Assembly: GCA_025499625.1 (NCBI GenBank)
Contig: JAFMVD010000010.1
Span: forward strand, 1 to 64,000
Length of the DNA: 64,000 nucleotides
From: Carboxylicivirga fragile
GTDB lineage: Bacteria > Bacteroidota > Bacteroidia > Bacteroidales > Marinilabiliaceae
Direction of reading: 5' to 3'
In this document: positions 9,127 to 16,466 of the stretch, piece after piece
Position numbering within the stretch: the stretch's first letter is position 1
How the letters are laid out: every line of letters starts with the position of its first letter
The notes under the pieces: model-generated
Told to the model about the DNA's origin: nothing
Database searches by the model: none
The model's input: only the letters and a program-made list of their open reading frames with translations
Made by a program: the position numbers and the translations under genes

Positions 9127-9501
9127 ATGAAGAGATTTAGTGAAAAGTTTATTAAGACTCAAAGTATGGAGTGGGAAGAACTTGGTGGAGGTGTCTCTCG
9201 CAAGTTTTTAGGTTACGATAATCAAATAATGATGGTTCAGGTGAAGTTTGAAAAGGGCGCTGAGGGCACTCCTCACGATCATTTTCATACACAGGCAACC
9301 TATTGTGCCGCTGGTAAATTTGAGTTTACCATCGACGGTGAGAAAAGTATTGTAGAAGCTGGAGATGGTGTTTACATCGAGCCAAATTTGGTGCATGGAG
9401 CTTTGTGTCTTGAAGCTGGAATCTTAATTGATGTATTTAGTCCGGTTCGTGAAGATTTCCTTCAAGGAAATGCGGTATCGTATTTTGGTGATAAAAAATA
9501 A
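9127..9501 (+). CDS. kdgF: Cupin protein KdgF (unsaturated uronate linearisation)
   Basis: This small single-cupin protein converts the 4,5-unsaturated monouronate released by alginate or pectin lyases into the linear ketouronate DEH. The metal-binding cupin motif is clear: HDHFHTQ at residues 50-56 supplies two His and a Gln, and His90 (NLVHG) completes the site. It has no signal peptide, so it acts in the cytoplasm. The MFS transporter gene begins 5 bases after its stop. That spacing, plus PL17 upstream and an SDR reductase downstream, places it at the entry of alginate monomer catabolism. Confidence 0.92.
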   Translation: MKRFSEKFIKTQSMEWEELGGGVSRKFLGYDNQIMMVQVKFEKGAEGTPHDHFHTQATYCAAGKFEFTIDGEKSIVEAGDGVYIEPNLVHGALCLEAGILIDVFSPVREDFLQGNAVSYFGDKK

Positions 9502-9506
9502 AGAAC

Positions 9507-10793
9507 ATGAAGATAAAAGGATTACGTTGGGTAATTATTGGGCTTATATTTTTAGCTACAGTAATTAACTATATCGACAGAAGTGCCCTATCAATTATGT
9601 GGGGTAACGAAAATGTAGAAGGTTCCATTGCACAATCTTTAGATTTAACCAAAGATGATTATGGAAATATCTTAAATATTTTCATGGTGTTTTATGCCTT
9701 GGGGCAGTTATTCACCGGTAAAATATTTGATAAAGTAGGTACTCGAATTGGGTATGTATTATCTATCGGAGTTTGGGGGCTTTCGTCTTTCTTACATTCG
9801 ACTGTACGTGGATTTTTATCCATTAGTATATTCCGTAGTTTACTTGGTTTCTCCGAAGCTGGTAATTGGCCTGGAGCGGTTAAAAGTAATGCAGAGTGGT
9901 TTCCGATTAAAGAGCGAGCTATTGCGCAAGGCTTATTTAATGCAGGAGCTTCCATTGGATCAGTTATCGCACCAATTTTTATTGCCACCTTGTTTGTTGC
10001 CTATGGTTGGAAAACAACATTTATGGTAGTTGGTTCCTTTGGTATCATTTGGATAATTCCTTGGTTGTTAATTAATAAGGCAGGCCCTAAAAAGCACCCT
10101 TGGATAACCAAAGAGGAGCAAGATTATATCCTGGACGGACAGAGTGAGGCCGACAAAAAGGATGATGGAGAAGCAAAAGGCAAAAGTTTGAAAGAAATTC
10201 TTAGTCATCGCGAATCGTGGGCGATTGTAGTGGGACGTTTCTTCTTAGAGCCAATTTGGTGGCTATTTGTTGGTTGGATGCCTATCTATTTGTTTGATGT
10301 TTACGGATTTGATGTGAAACAAGTAGGTATGTTCGCCTGGGTTCCATATGTAGGTGCTGCTTTGGGTAGTATCGCTGGTGGATATGTTTCTGGTCGAATA
10401 ATTTCGAAAAGCAATTCGATAAACAAAGGGCGTAAAACAACAATCTTAATTGGAGGTATTATAATGTTCCTTGGACTGGTAGCAACGGTGTTGTTTGGTA
10501 GTTCGGCTATTGTGTTTGTATCTATTGTATTCTTTGTGTTGTTTGGTTTTCAGTTTGCCATCGGTAATGTTCAGACCTTACCAAGTGATTTCTTTGGTGG
10601 AAAATCAGTTGGTTCTTTGGCTGGATTAGGTGGTATGGTTGGTGTATTCTCTGTAATTGTGATGAACTGGATTGTACCTCGAGTAGTAGATGCATTTGGT
10701 TACAACCCAATATTTGTAGGGATAGGTATTTTCGTGCCACTTGGTGTAATGGCAATTTTCTTCTTTGCCAAAAACATCAAATCTGTTGAGTAA
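9507..10793 (+). CDS. MFS hexuronate-type transporter
   Basis: This is a 12-helix major facilitator protein of the ExuT/anion-cation symporter type. The first helix carries NYIDRSALSIMWG, and GFSEAGNWPGAVK lies near residue 114; both are typical of uronate transporters. A hydrophilic loop (about residues 207-230) separates the two six-helix halves. In this locus it should carry unsaturated uronate or DEH across the inner membrane after PL17 acts in the periplasm. It is 5 bases from kdgF, so co-translation is likely. The substrate is inferred from context; family placement is firm. Confidence 0.9.
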   Translation: MKIKGLRWVIIGLIFLATVINYIDRSALSIMWGNENVEGSIAQSLDLTKDDYGNILNIFMVFYALGQLFTGKIFDKVGTRIGYVLSIGVWGLSSFLHSTVRGFLSISIFRSLLGFSEAGNWPGAVKSNAEWFPIKERAIAQGLFNAGASIGSVIAPIFIATLFVAYGWKTTFMVVGSFGIIWIIPWLLINKAGPKKHPWITKEEQDYILDGQSEADKKDDGEAKGKSLKEILSHRESWAIVVGRFFLEPIWWLFVGWMPIYLFDVYGFDVKQVGMFAWVPYVGAALGSIAGGYVSGRIISKSNSINKGRKTTILIGGIIMFLGLVATVLFGSSAIVFVSIVFFVLFGFQFAIGNVQTLPSDFFGGKSVGSLAGLGGMVGVFSVIVMNWIVPRVVDAFGYNPIFVGIGIFVPLGVMAIFFFAKNIKSVE

Positions 10794-10848
10794 AGAAATA
10801 GTTGTTTAGGATCAATTTAGTTTAAATAAAATATTAAAATATAAAATC

Positions 10849-11610
10849 ATGAGTAAAGAAAATAAAGTAGCTGTAGTAACTGGTGCAACTGGTGGAATAG
10901 GTTTTGAAGTAGCTAAGCGACTAGGTAAAGATGGATATACTGTTATTTTAAATGGTATCGAAGATGAAGCTGGAGCAAAAAGAGTTGAAGAGTTGAGTGC
11001 AGAAGGTATTACCGCAGAGTATTATGGTTTTGATGTAACTAAAGAAGAAGAAGTAACTTCTAATATTAATGCCATTGGTGAAAAGTACGGTCGTATTGAT
11101 GTGCTTGTGAACAACGCAGGTGGTCTGGGAGGAAGATCTCGATTTGAAGAAATGACTACTGAGTTTTACCGATTTGTGATGGCCTTAAACCTTGATTCAG
11201 TGTTTTTTGCATCAAGAGCTTGTATTCCTTTCCTTAAAAAAGGAGAGAATGCATCAATCATCAATTATACATCTAATGCTGGTTGGAATGCTGGAGGACC
11301 TGGAGCAGGTATCTATGGAACATCTAAAGCCGGAGTACATGCCATTACGAGAGCATTGGCGAAAGATTTAGCTGAAGATGGTATTCGTGTAAATGCTGTG
11401 TCACCAGGTACTATTGATACGCCATTCCATGCTCAAATTAAATCGACTAAACCTGAGGTTTTTGCTTCATGGAAGAATAATATTTTACTTGGTAGACTTG
11501 GTCAACCAGAAGAAGTTGCTTCTGTTGTATCGTTCTTAGCTAGTAAAGATGCTTCATTTATCACTGCTGAAACTATTCAGATTGGTGGTGGTCAGGCCTT
11601 AGGAATTTAA
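10849..11610 (+). CDS. SDR-family oxidoreductase, probable DEH reductase
   Basis: This classical short-chain dehydrogenase has the cofactor motif TGATGGIG at about residue 12, NNAGG near 89, and a Ser plus YGTSK catalytic set (Tyr156, Lys160). In alginate operons an SDR in this position reduces DEH (4-deoxy-L-erythro-5-hexoseulose uronate) to 2-keto-3-deoxygluconate. The kdgK and kdgA genes downstream complete that route. It has no signal peptide and would act in the cytoplasm. NAD versus NADP preference is not assigned from sequence. The generic SDR fold alone would not prove the substrate; the operon does most of that work. Confidence 0.87.
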   Translation: MSKENKVAVVTGATGGIGFEVAKRLGKDGYTVILNGIEDEAGAKRVEELSAEGITAEYYGFDVTKEEEVTSNINAIGEKYGRIDVLVNNAGGLGGRSRFEEMTTEFYRFVMALNLDSVFFASRACIPFLKKGENASIINYTSNAGWNAGGPGAGIYGTSKAGVHAITRALAKDLAEDGIRVNAVSPGTIDTPFHAQIKSTKPEVFASWKNNILLGRLGQPEEVASVVSFLASKDASFITAETIQIGGGQALGI

Positions 11611-11619
11611 TAATACATT

Positions 11620-12366
11620 TTGGATTTACTTAATTACCTGCTCCTTGTTCTTGCTGGAGTTGGAGCAGGTTTTATTAATGTAGTTGCAGGAGGTGGATCG
11701 TTAATAACACTACCATTGATGATTTTTCTCGGTTTGCCTCCTGTTGTAGCTAATGCCACCAATCGCATAGCATTACTGGCACAAAATGTTGTGGCAGTTT
11801 CAAATTTTAAAAAGAAAAAAGTTTCTCCGGGAAAGTATGGGATTTATCTAGGAATCGCAGCTTTGATTGGGGCAATTATTGGTGCTAATCTGGCCATTGA
11901 TATCCCCGAAAAGTTGTTCAACCGCATCCTATCGGCGGTCATGATAATTGTGGCCATTCTTTTGGTGTTCAAACCAAATTATTCAGTAGATACCGGTGAG
12001 AAATTATCTGGGAAACGAAAATGGACTGGAGTAATAGCTTTTTTCTTTATTGGTATCTACGGTGGGTTCTTACATGCTGGTATCGGTTTTATCATGATGT
12101 TAGCTCTGGTTAAGATTAATGGATTTTCATTGGTTAAAACCAACAGCATTAAAGTCACCGTTGCGTTAATTTACACAGTGTCAGCTTTGGGTGTTTTTAT
12201 TTATCAAGATTTAATTGATTGGAAAGCAGGTTTGATTCTCGCTATTGGTAGTGCAAGCGGAGGTTGGCTTGGTAGTACCTTTACGGTTAAAAAAGGAGAT
12301 AAGTGGATTAAACGATTATTGCTTCTGGCTATAGTAGTGATGGCAATTAAGTTATGGGTGTTTTAA
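11620..12366 (+). CDS. TSUP (TauE/SafE) family membrane transporter
   Basis: This is a hydrophobic protein with about eight transmembrane helices. It has the two family repeats, visible as GFINVVAGGGSLITLP near the N-terminus and GGFLHAGIGFIMMLALVK in the second half. It starts with TTG, 9 bases after the SDR stop; no ATG is suitably placed and the N-terminus matches the family. TSUP proteins carry sulfite, sulfonates or other small organic anions. Its tight coupling to the DEH reductase suggests an anion linked to uronate use, but the substrate cannot be read from sequence. Confidence 0.85.
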   Translation: MDLLNYLLLVLAGVGAGFINVVAGGGSLITLPLMIFLGLPPVVANATNRIALLAQNVVAVSNFKKKKVSPGKYGIYLGIAALIGAIIGANLAIDIPEKLFNRILSAVMIIVAILLVFKPNYSVDTGEKLSGKRKWTGVIAFFFIGIYGGFLHAGIGFIMMLALVKINGFSLVKTNSIKVTVALIYTVSALGVFIYQDLIDWKAGLILAIGSASGGWLGSTFTVKKGDKWIKRLLLLAIVVMAIKLWVF

Positions 12367-12443
12367 GTTAATGGTAACGTGGATTATACAGAAAAATAAT
12401 GAGGTGATATTGCCTCGAAATATGTAATATTAATTCTACAAGT

Positions 12444-13460
12444 ATGAAAAGATTATTTACTTTATTCGTAGTAAGTTGCATGGTTTCGTCCATGTTTGCA
12501 CAAATTCAATTCGTTGAAAACTTTGAATCGTTCAATGCTAGTGATCCTATTGAAGAAGGAGTCGTATTGTCTGAAACATCTTGGTATCGTTGTTTAAAAT
12601 CAACAAATCAAAATGGTGTGAGTCCTGTTGTTAGTGCTGGAGCTTTGACTTATAGCGGATATATTGCCTCTGGAATTGGTAACTCAGTGGTATTATCTGC
12701 CGATGACACTAATGATGATCGTATTTCGACTAGACGTGTGTATAATCAGGCTATTACTGATAAGCTTTATGCTGCTTTCTTGATTAGTGTAGAAAGTGCA
12801 AATCCTACACCTCAGGATATTTTTACTTGGGAAGCTTCAACGTCTAGTAATTTTGCTCGTGGTCGCGTATATGTTGGAGCTGATGCAGGTGATGTAACCT
12901 TCGGTGTTTCGAAAAACTCTTCTACCATTGGTTCTCAATCAGGTTATGCTTTAAATACTACGTATCTTCTTGTACTTGAGTATGATAAAATTGGGTCTGA
13001 GGATGATGGAAATGATGATGTCGTTCGTTTGTATATTAATCCTGATATGTCAAAGACGGCAGCTGAAAACATTGGTGTATCAGTGGTTAATAGTGATACT
13101 AATACAGATTACGATAGCGGTAATTCCAAAATAGCTATTAATGTTAAACAGAATAAGATTGGTGCAACTATAAGTAGTATTCGCGTTTCAACTGCGTGGG
13201 ACGGCCTTTGGAGTGGTATACCAGCAGCATTAAATTCGGTATCGTATGATCAGTTAAGTATTTTGGTTGCAGGTAAAAATATTACTAATAACGAAGATCA
13301 GCCAGGAGAATTGAATATTTATGACCTTACTGGAGCCTTGCGTTTTTCTCAAGAAATCGCTTCAAAGGAAACAATTACAACAGATCTTGCAAAAGGAATA
13401 TATGTAGTACAGTATACTAATGTATTGGGAGAATTTAAAACAGCAAAAATAGCATTATAA
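12444..13460 (+). CDS. Secreted LamG/ConA-like protein with T9SS type A sorting domain
   Basis: A cleavable signal peptide (SSMFA/QIQF) is followed by a predicted beta-sandwich of about 240 residues, starting VENFESFNASDP and including YAAFLISVES and WEASTSSNFARGRVYVG. The last ~75 residues (LNIYDLTGALRFSQEI ... LAKGIYVVQY) are a typical type A T9SS C-terminal sorting domain, so the protein should be exported by SprA-type machinery and attached to the cell surface. I do not recognise a catalytic motif or named family. Location inside the alginate locus suggests polysaccharide binding or cleavage. Confidence 0.7.
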   Translation: MKRLFTLFVVSCMVSSMFAQIQFVENFESFNASDPIEEGVVLSETSWYRCLKSTNQNGVSPVVSAGALTYSGYIASGIGNSVVLSADDTNDDRISTRRVYNQAITDKLYAAFLISVESANPTPQDIFTWEASTSSNFARGRVYVGADAGDVTFGVSKNSSTIGSQSGYALNTTYLLVLEYDKIGSEDDGNDDVVRLYINPDMSKTAAENIGVSVVNSDTNTDYDSGNSKIAINVKQNKIGATISSIRVSTAWDGLWSGIPAALNSVSYDQLSILVAGKNITNNEDQPGELNIYDLTGALRFSQEIASKETITTDLAKGIYVVQYTNVLGEFKTAKIAL

Positions 13461-13481
13461 GAAAAAGTGACAATTAATAAT

Positions 13482-13513
13482 TACCATGGTTAGTTTAATG
13501 ATTAACCATGGTA
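13482..13513. promoter_or_regulatory. Inverted repeat between two T9SS-sorted protein genes
   Basis: TACCATGGTTA (13482-13492) and TAACCATGGTA (13503-13513) are perfect 11-base inverted arms with a 10-base spacer. It lies 21 bases after one stop codon and 23 before the next start. No U-run follows the 3' arm beyond TTTAT, so it could be a weak terminator, an RNA-stability hairpin or an operator. Confidence 0.45.
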
Positions 13514-13535
13514 TTTATAAATGTAAGAGATTTTT

Positions 13536-14588
13536 ATGAAAACGGTTTGCCTATTAATAATTGTATTTTGGTCATGTTCTAGTGTATTTGCTCAGACTGA
13601 ACTTAATGCTGATGGCGTAACTGATACTTATGATTTGATTAATTCGGTGTTAGCGCCCGGTTATAATGTTGTTGAAGTGCCCGATTGTGATCATGGTGAT
13701 TTTGGATCACACATTGATCAGATTTATGATACTGAATTAGATCAATATGTATTCCGATTTCATATCCATAGGGATGAAGATTCGGACAGATGTATAAATT
13801 ATGATCGCCAAAGGGTTGAGATAAAAACTTATGACAAATCGCCTGATGATCTTAAAGCAATAGATGGCGAGGAAGTTGAGTATAAATGGCGATTTAAAAT
13901 TGAATCAGATTTTGCGCCAAGCAGTAGTTTTACACATTTGCATCAACTTAAGGCGGTTGGTGGCAGCGAAGAAAGTATGCCGTTGATAACACTTACCGCA
14001 CGAAAAGGAAATCCTGATAAATTGGAATTACGTTATGCCGAAAATTTAAGTCAGGAAACCATTACAAAAGTAGATTTAGATGATTTCAAAGGACAATGGG
14101 TCGAAGTAGTTGAAGAAGTTGTTTTTGGTGAAACTGGGCGATATAAAATTGAAATTAAAACCGTTTCCGAGTCGCAAGTGCTTTTTGATTATGAAAATAC
14201 AAATATCCGGATGTGGAAAACAGGAGCCGATTTTATACGGCCTAAATGGGGTATTTATCGTAGCTTAAATGATGAGGTTAATTTAAAAGATGAAATAGTA
14301 CTTTTTAATGCTTTTAGTATTCACGAACTACCAAATACAGCTATTTGGAGTTGTGTCATAAATGCAGAACTTATACTAAACCCAAATCCTGCAAAGGATT
14401 GGTTCAAGGTTGAAAACACCTTGGGTAAATCACTTTCTGTATATAATCAAACTGGTCAACTAGTTTCACAGCTAAATAATATTGAAGAAGAAAGTACAAT
14501 AGTTACGGGGCTTAAAAAAGGGGTTTATATAGTGACTTTGATTTCACAAAGTGGTAAATTACATACAGGGAAAGTTTTAGTGTATTAA
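13536..14588 (+). CDS. Putative secreted polysaccharide lyase with T9SS sorting domain
   Basis: The signal peptide (SSVFA/QTEL) is followed by a predicted jelly-roll domain of about 240 residues. It carries a lyase-like set of blocks: RQRVEIKTYD near residue 93, FTHLHQLKAVGG near 132 and RPKWGIYRSLND near 233. Arg-x-x-Glu, His-x-x-His-Gln and Lys-Trp-Gly-Ile-Tyr in this order resemble the active clefts of jelly-roll lyases such as PL7, PL13 and PL20. I cannot assign it to a numbered family. The C-terminal ~75 residues (ILNPNPAKDWFKV ... GLKKGVYIVTL) are a T9SS type A sorting domain. It probably cuts a uronate polymer at the cell surface; this is inference. Confidence 0.68.
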   Translation: MKTVCLLIIVFWSCSSVFAQTELNADGVTDTYDLINSVLAPGYNVVEVPDCDHGDFGSHIDQIYDTELDQYVFRFHIHRDEDSDRCINYDRQRVEIKTYDKSPDDLKAIDGEEVEYKWRFKIESDFAPSSSFTHLHQLKAVGGSEESMPLITLTARKGNPDKLELRYAENLSQETITKVDLDDFKGQWVEVVEEVVFGETGRYKIEIKTVSESQVLFDYENTNIRMWKTGADFIRPKWGIYRSLNDEVNLKDEIVLFNAFSIHELPNTAIWSCVINAELILNPNPAKDWFKVENTLGKSLSVYNQTGQLVSQLNNIEEESTIVTGLKKGVYIVTLISQSGKLHTGKVLVY

Positions 14589-14623
14589 GAAAAGAAAATA
14601 TAAGGGTTTTTAAATAAATTATT

Positions 14624-15658
14624 ATGAATAAGGTAGTAACATTTGGAGAAATAATGCTGCGTTTGGCAGCACCAGGCTATAAACGTTTTAATCAAACTGA
14701 TGAATTTACAGCAACCTTTGGTGGTGGCGAGGGTAATGTAGCGGTATCATTGGCTAATTATGGTATCCCGGTGAGTTTTGTAACTCGTTTGCCCGAAAAT
14801 GATATTGCAAAATCTTGTGTTCAAGAGTTAAGTGGATTGGGCGTTGACACAAGTGACATTATATATGGTGGTGAACGCATGGGGATTTACTTCCTTGAAA
14901 CGGGGGCTGTAAGTCGTGCCAGTAAGGTGGTTTACGACCGTGCTCATTCGGCTGTTTCAGAGATTGAAAAAGGAATGATTGATTGGGATAAAGTATTTGA
15001 TGGAGCCAACTGGTTTCATTGGACAGGCATTACACCTGCCATCTCAGAATCAGCAGCTGAAGTTTGCTTGGAGGCTATTAAGGCTGCCAATGAGCGAGGT
15101 ATAACTGTTTCTACAGATTTAAATTATCGCAAAAACCTTTGGAAGTATGGCAAAACAGCAAGCGAAGTAATGCCTAGTTTGGTTGAGGGATGTGATGTTG
15201 TACTTGGTAATGAAGAAGACGCAGCTATGTCGCTTAATATTCACCCTGATGGTGTAGATGTTACTGGCGGGCATGTTGATGCTGATGCTTATTTATCGGT
15301 ATCTCAGAAGATAATGCAACGTTTCCCAAGATGTAAGAAGGTAATAACAACTTTACGCGGATCAGTAAGTGCAAATCATAACTCCTGGGCTGGCGTATTG
15401 TACGATGGTAAAACTTTATTTAAATCACCAAACTACGAGATTACCCACATTGTTGATCGTGTTGGAGGAGGAGACTCATTTATGGGAGGTTTAATTTACG
15501 GTTTACTTTCTTACGAAGGTGATGATCAGAGTGCATTGAATTTTGCCGTTGCAGCTTCTTGTTTGAAACATACTGTATATGGCGATTACAATCGTGTTAC
15601 AGTTGAGGAAGTTGAGAAATTAATGGGAGGTGATGCTTCAGGACGAGTGAGTAGATAA
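14624..15658 (+). CDS. kdgK: 2-keto-3-deoxygluconate kinase
   Basis: This PfkB/ribokinase-family sugar kinase phosphorylates KDG to KDPG. The N-terminal GGGEGNVAVSLANYG binds substrate. The PfkB signature GGGDSFMGG at residues 281-289 includes the anion hole and the catalytic base Asp284. At 344 aa it is standard length and cytoplasmic. The SDR upstream makes KDG and the kdgA aldolase downstream (80 bases) cleaves KDPG, so all three enzymes for processing alginate monomers are present in this operon. Confidence 0.93.
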   Translation: MNKVVTFGEIMLRLAAPGYKRFNQTDEFTATFGGGEGNVAVSLANYGIPVSFVTRLPENDIAKSCVQELSGLGVDTSDIIYGGERMGIYFLETGAVSRASKVVYDRAHSAVSEIEKGMIDWDKVFDGANWFHWTGITPAISESAAEVCLEAIKAANERGITVSTDLNYRKNLWKYGKTASEVMPSLVEGCDVVLGNEEDAAMSLNIHPDGVDVTGGHVDADAYLSVSQKIMQRFPRCKKVITTLRGSVSANHNSWAGVLYDGKTLFKSPNYEITHIVDRVGGGDSFMGGLIYGLLSYEGDDQSALNFAVAASCLKHTVYGDYNRVTVEEVEKLMGGDASGRVSR

Positions 15659-15663
15659 TTTAT

Positions 15664-15727
15664 AAGTCAGTGGTCAGTAGCTGTTAGTACGTATTAGTAA
15701 CTTCTGCCTACTGTCTTCTGCCTTCAA
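15664..15727. repeat. Degenerate intergenic repeat in the kdgK-kdgA gap
   Basis: The gap holds GTCAGTGGTCAGTAG near its left side and CTACTGTCTTCTGCC near its right side, forming an imperfect inverted repeat made of short CAGTAG-type words. A related GTCAGAAGTCAGTAG stretch occurs at 47430-47444 upstream of pdxA. Low-complexity words of this type are commonly seen between genes in Bacteroidota; whether it is a mobile or folding element is not clear. Confidence 0.4.
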
Positions 15728-15737
15728 ACTTTTTATT

Positions 15738-16412
15738 ATGTCAAAATTTTCAAGAATAGAAGTTACGATGAAGTTGAAAGACAGTGGTATTGTGCCAGTG
15801 TTTTATCATGCCGATGTGGAAATATGCAAACAAGTACTCAAAGCTTGTTACGATGGAGGAGCGAGGGTGTTTGAGTTTACCAATCGTGGTGATTTTGCTC
15901 ACGAAACATTCGCCACCCTAACAAAATATGCACGTGTTGAATTGCCTGAAATGGCAATGGGAGTTGGATCTGTATTGGATGCTGGCACCACCTCACTTTA
16001 TCTTCAGTTAGGCGCCGATTTTATCGTATCGCCCATATTAAACGAAGATGTGGCCAAGGTTTGCAACCGACGCAAAGTGCTTTGGTCACCTGGCTGTGGT
16101 TCTTTAACCGAGATTTCAAAGGCCGAAGAGTTAGGTGCTGAAGTAGTTAAGATATTCCCGGGTCAACAAGTAGGCGGGCCAGATTTTGTTAAAGCGGTAA
16201 AAGGGCCTTGTCCGTGGTCGAGTATAATGCCTACCGGAGGTGTTGAACCTACCCGCGAAAACTTAAGTGCGTGGTTTAAGGCTGGTGTGCATTGTGTTGG
16301 AATGGGATCGCAACTGATTTCAAAAGATATGATTGCGAATGGAAATTATCAGGCATTACGTGATAAAGTAATCGAAGCACGTGCCATTATTGATGAGATC
16401 AGGGCCGTTTAA
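15738..16412 (+). CDS. kdgA: KDPG aldolase (bifunctional KDPG/KHG type)
   Basis: This class I aldolase cleaves 2-keto-3-deoxy-6-phosphogluconate into pyruvate and glyceraldehyde-3-phosphate, the last committed step of alginate monomer breakdown. The Schiff-base lysine is Lys138 in EVVKIFPG. The phosphate-binding IMPTGGVEPTRENL motif follows, and GAGSVLDA-like MGVGSVLDAGT appears near residue 75. At 224 aa it is the usual length for Eda-type trimeric aldolases. It sits between kdgK and a PL6 lyase gene. Confidence 0.92.
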   Translation: MSKFSRIEVTMKLKDSGIVPVFYHADVEICKQVLKACYDGGARVFEFTNRGDFAHETFATLTKYARVELPEMAMGVGSVLDAGTTSLYLQLGADFIVSPILNEDVAKVCNRRKVLWSPGCGSLTEISKAEELGAEVVKIFPGQQVGGPDFVKAVKGPCPWSSIMPTGGVEPTRENLSAWFKAGVHCVGMGSQLISKDMIANGNYQALRDKVIEARAIIDEIRAV

Positions 16413-16466
16413 GGTTCTGATCATATGTCTGTTTATTATTTAAAGTATAAAAATTAAAAGATTGTC

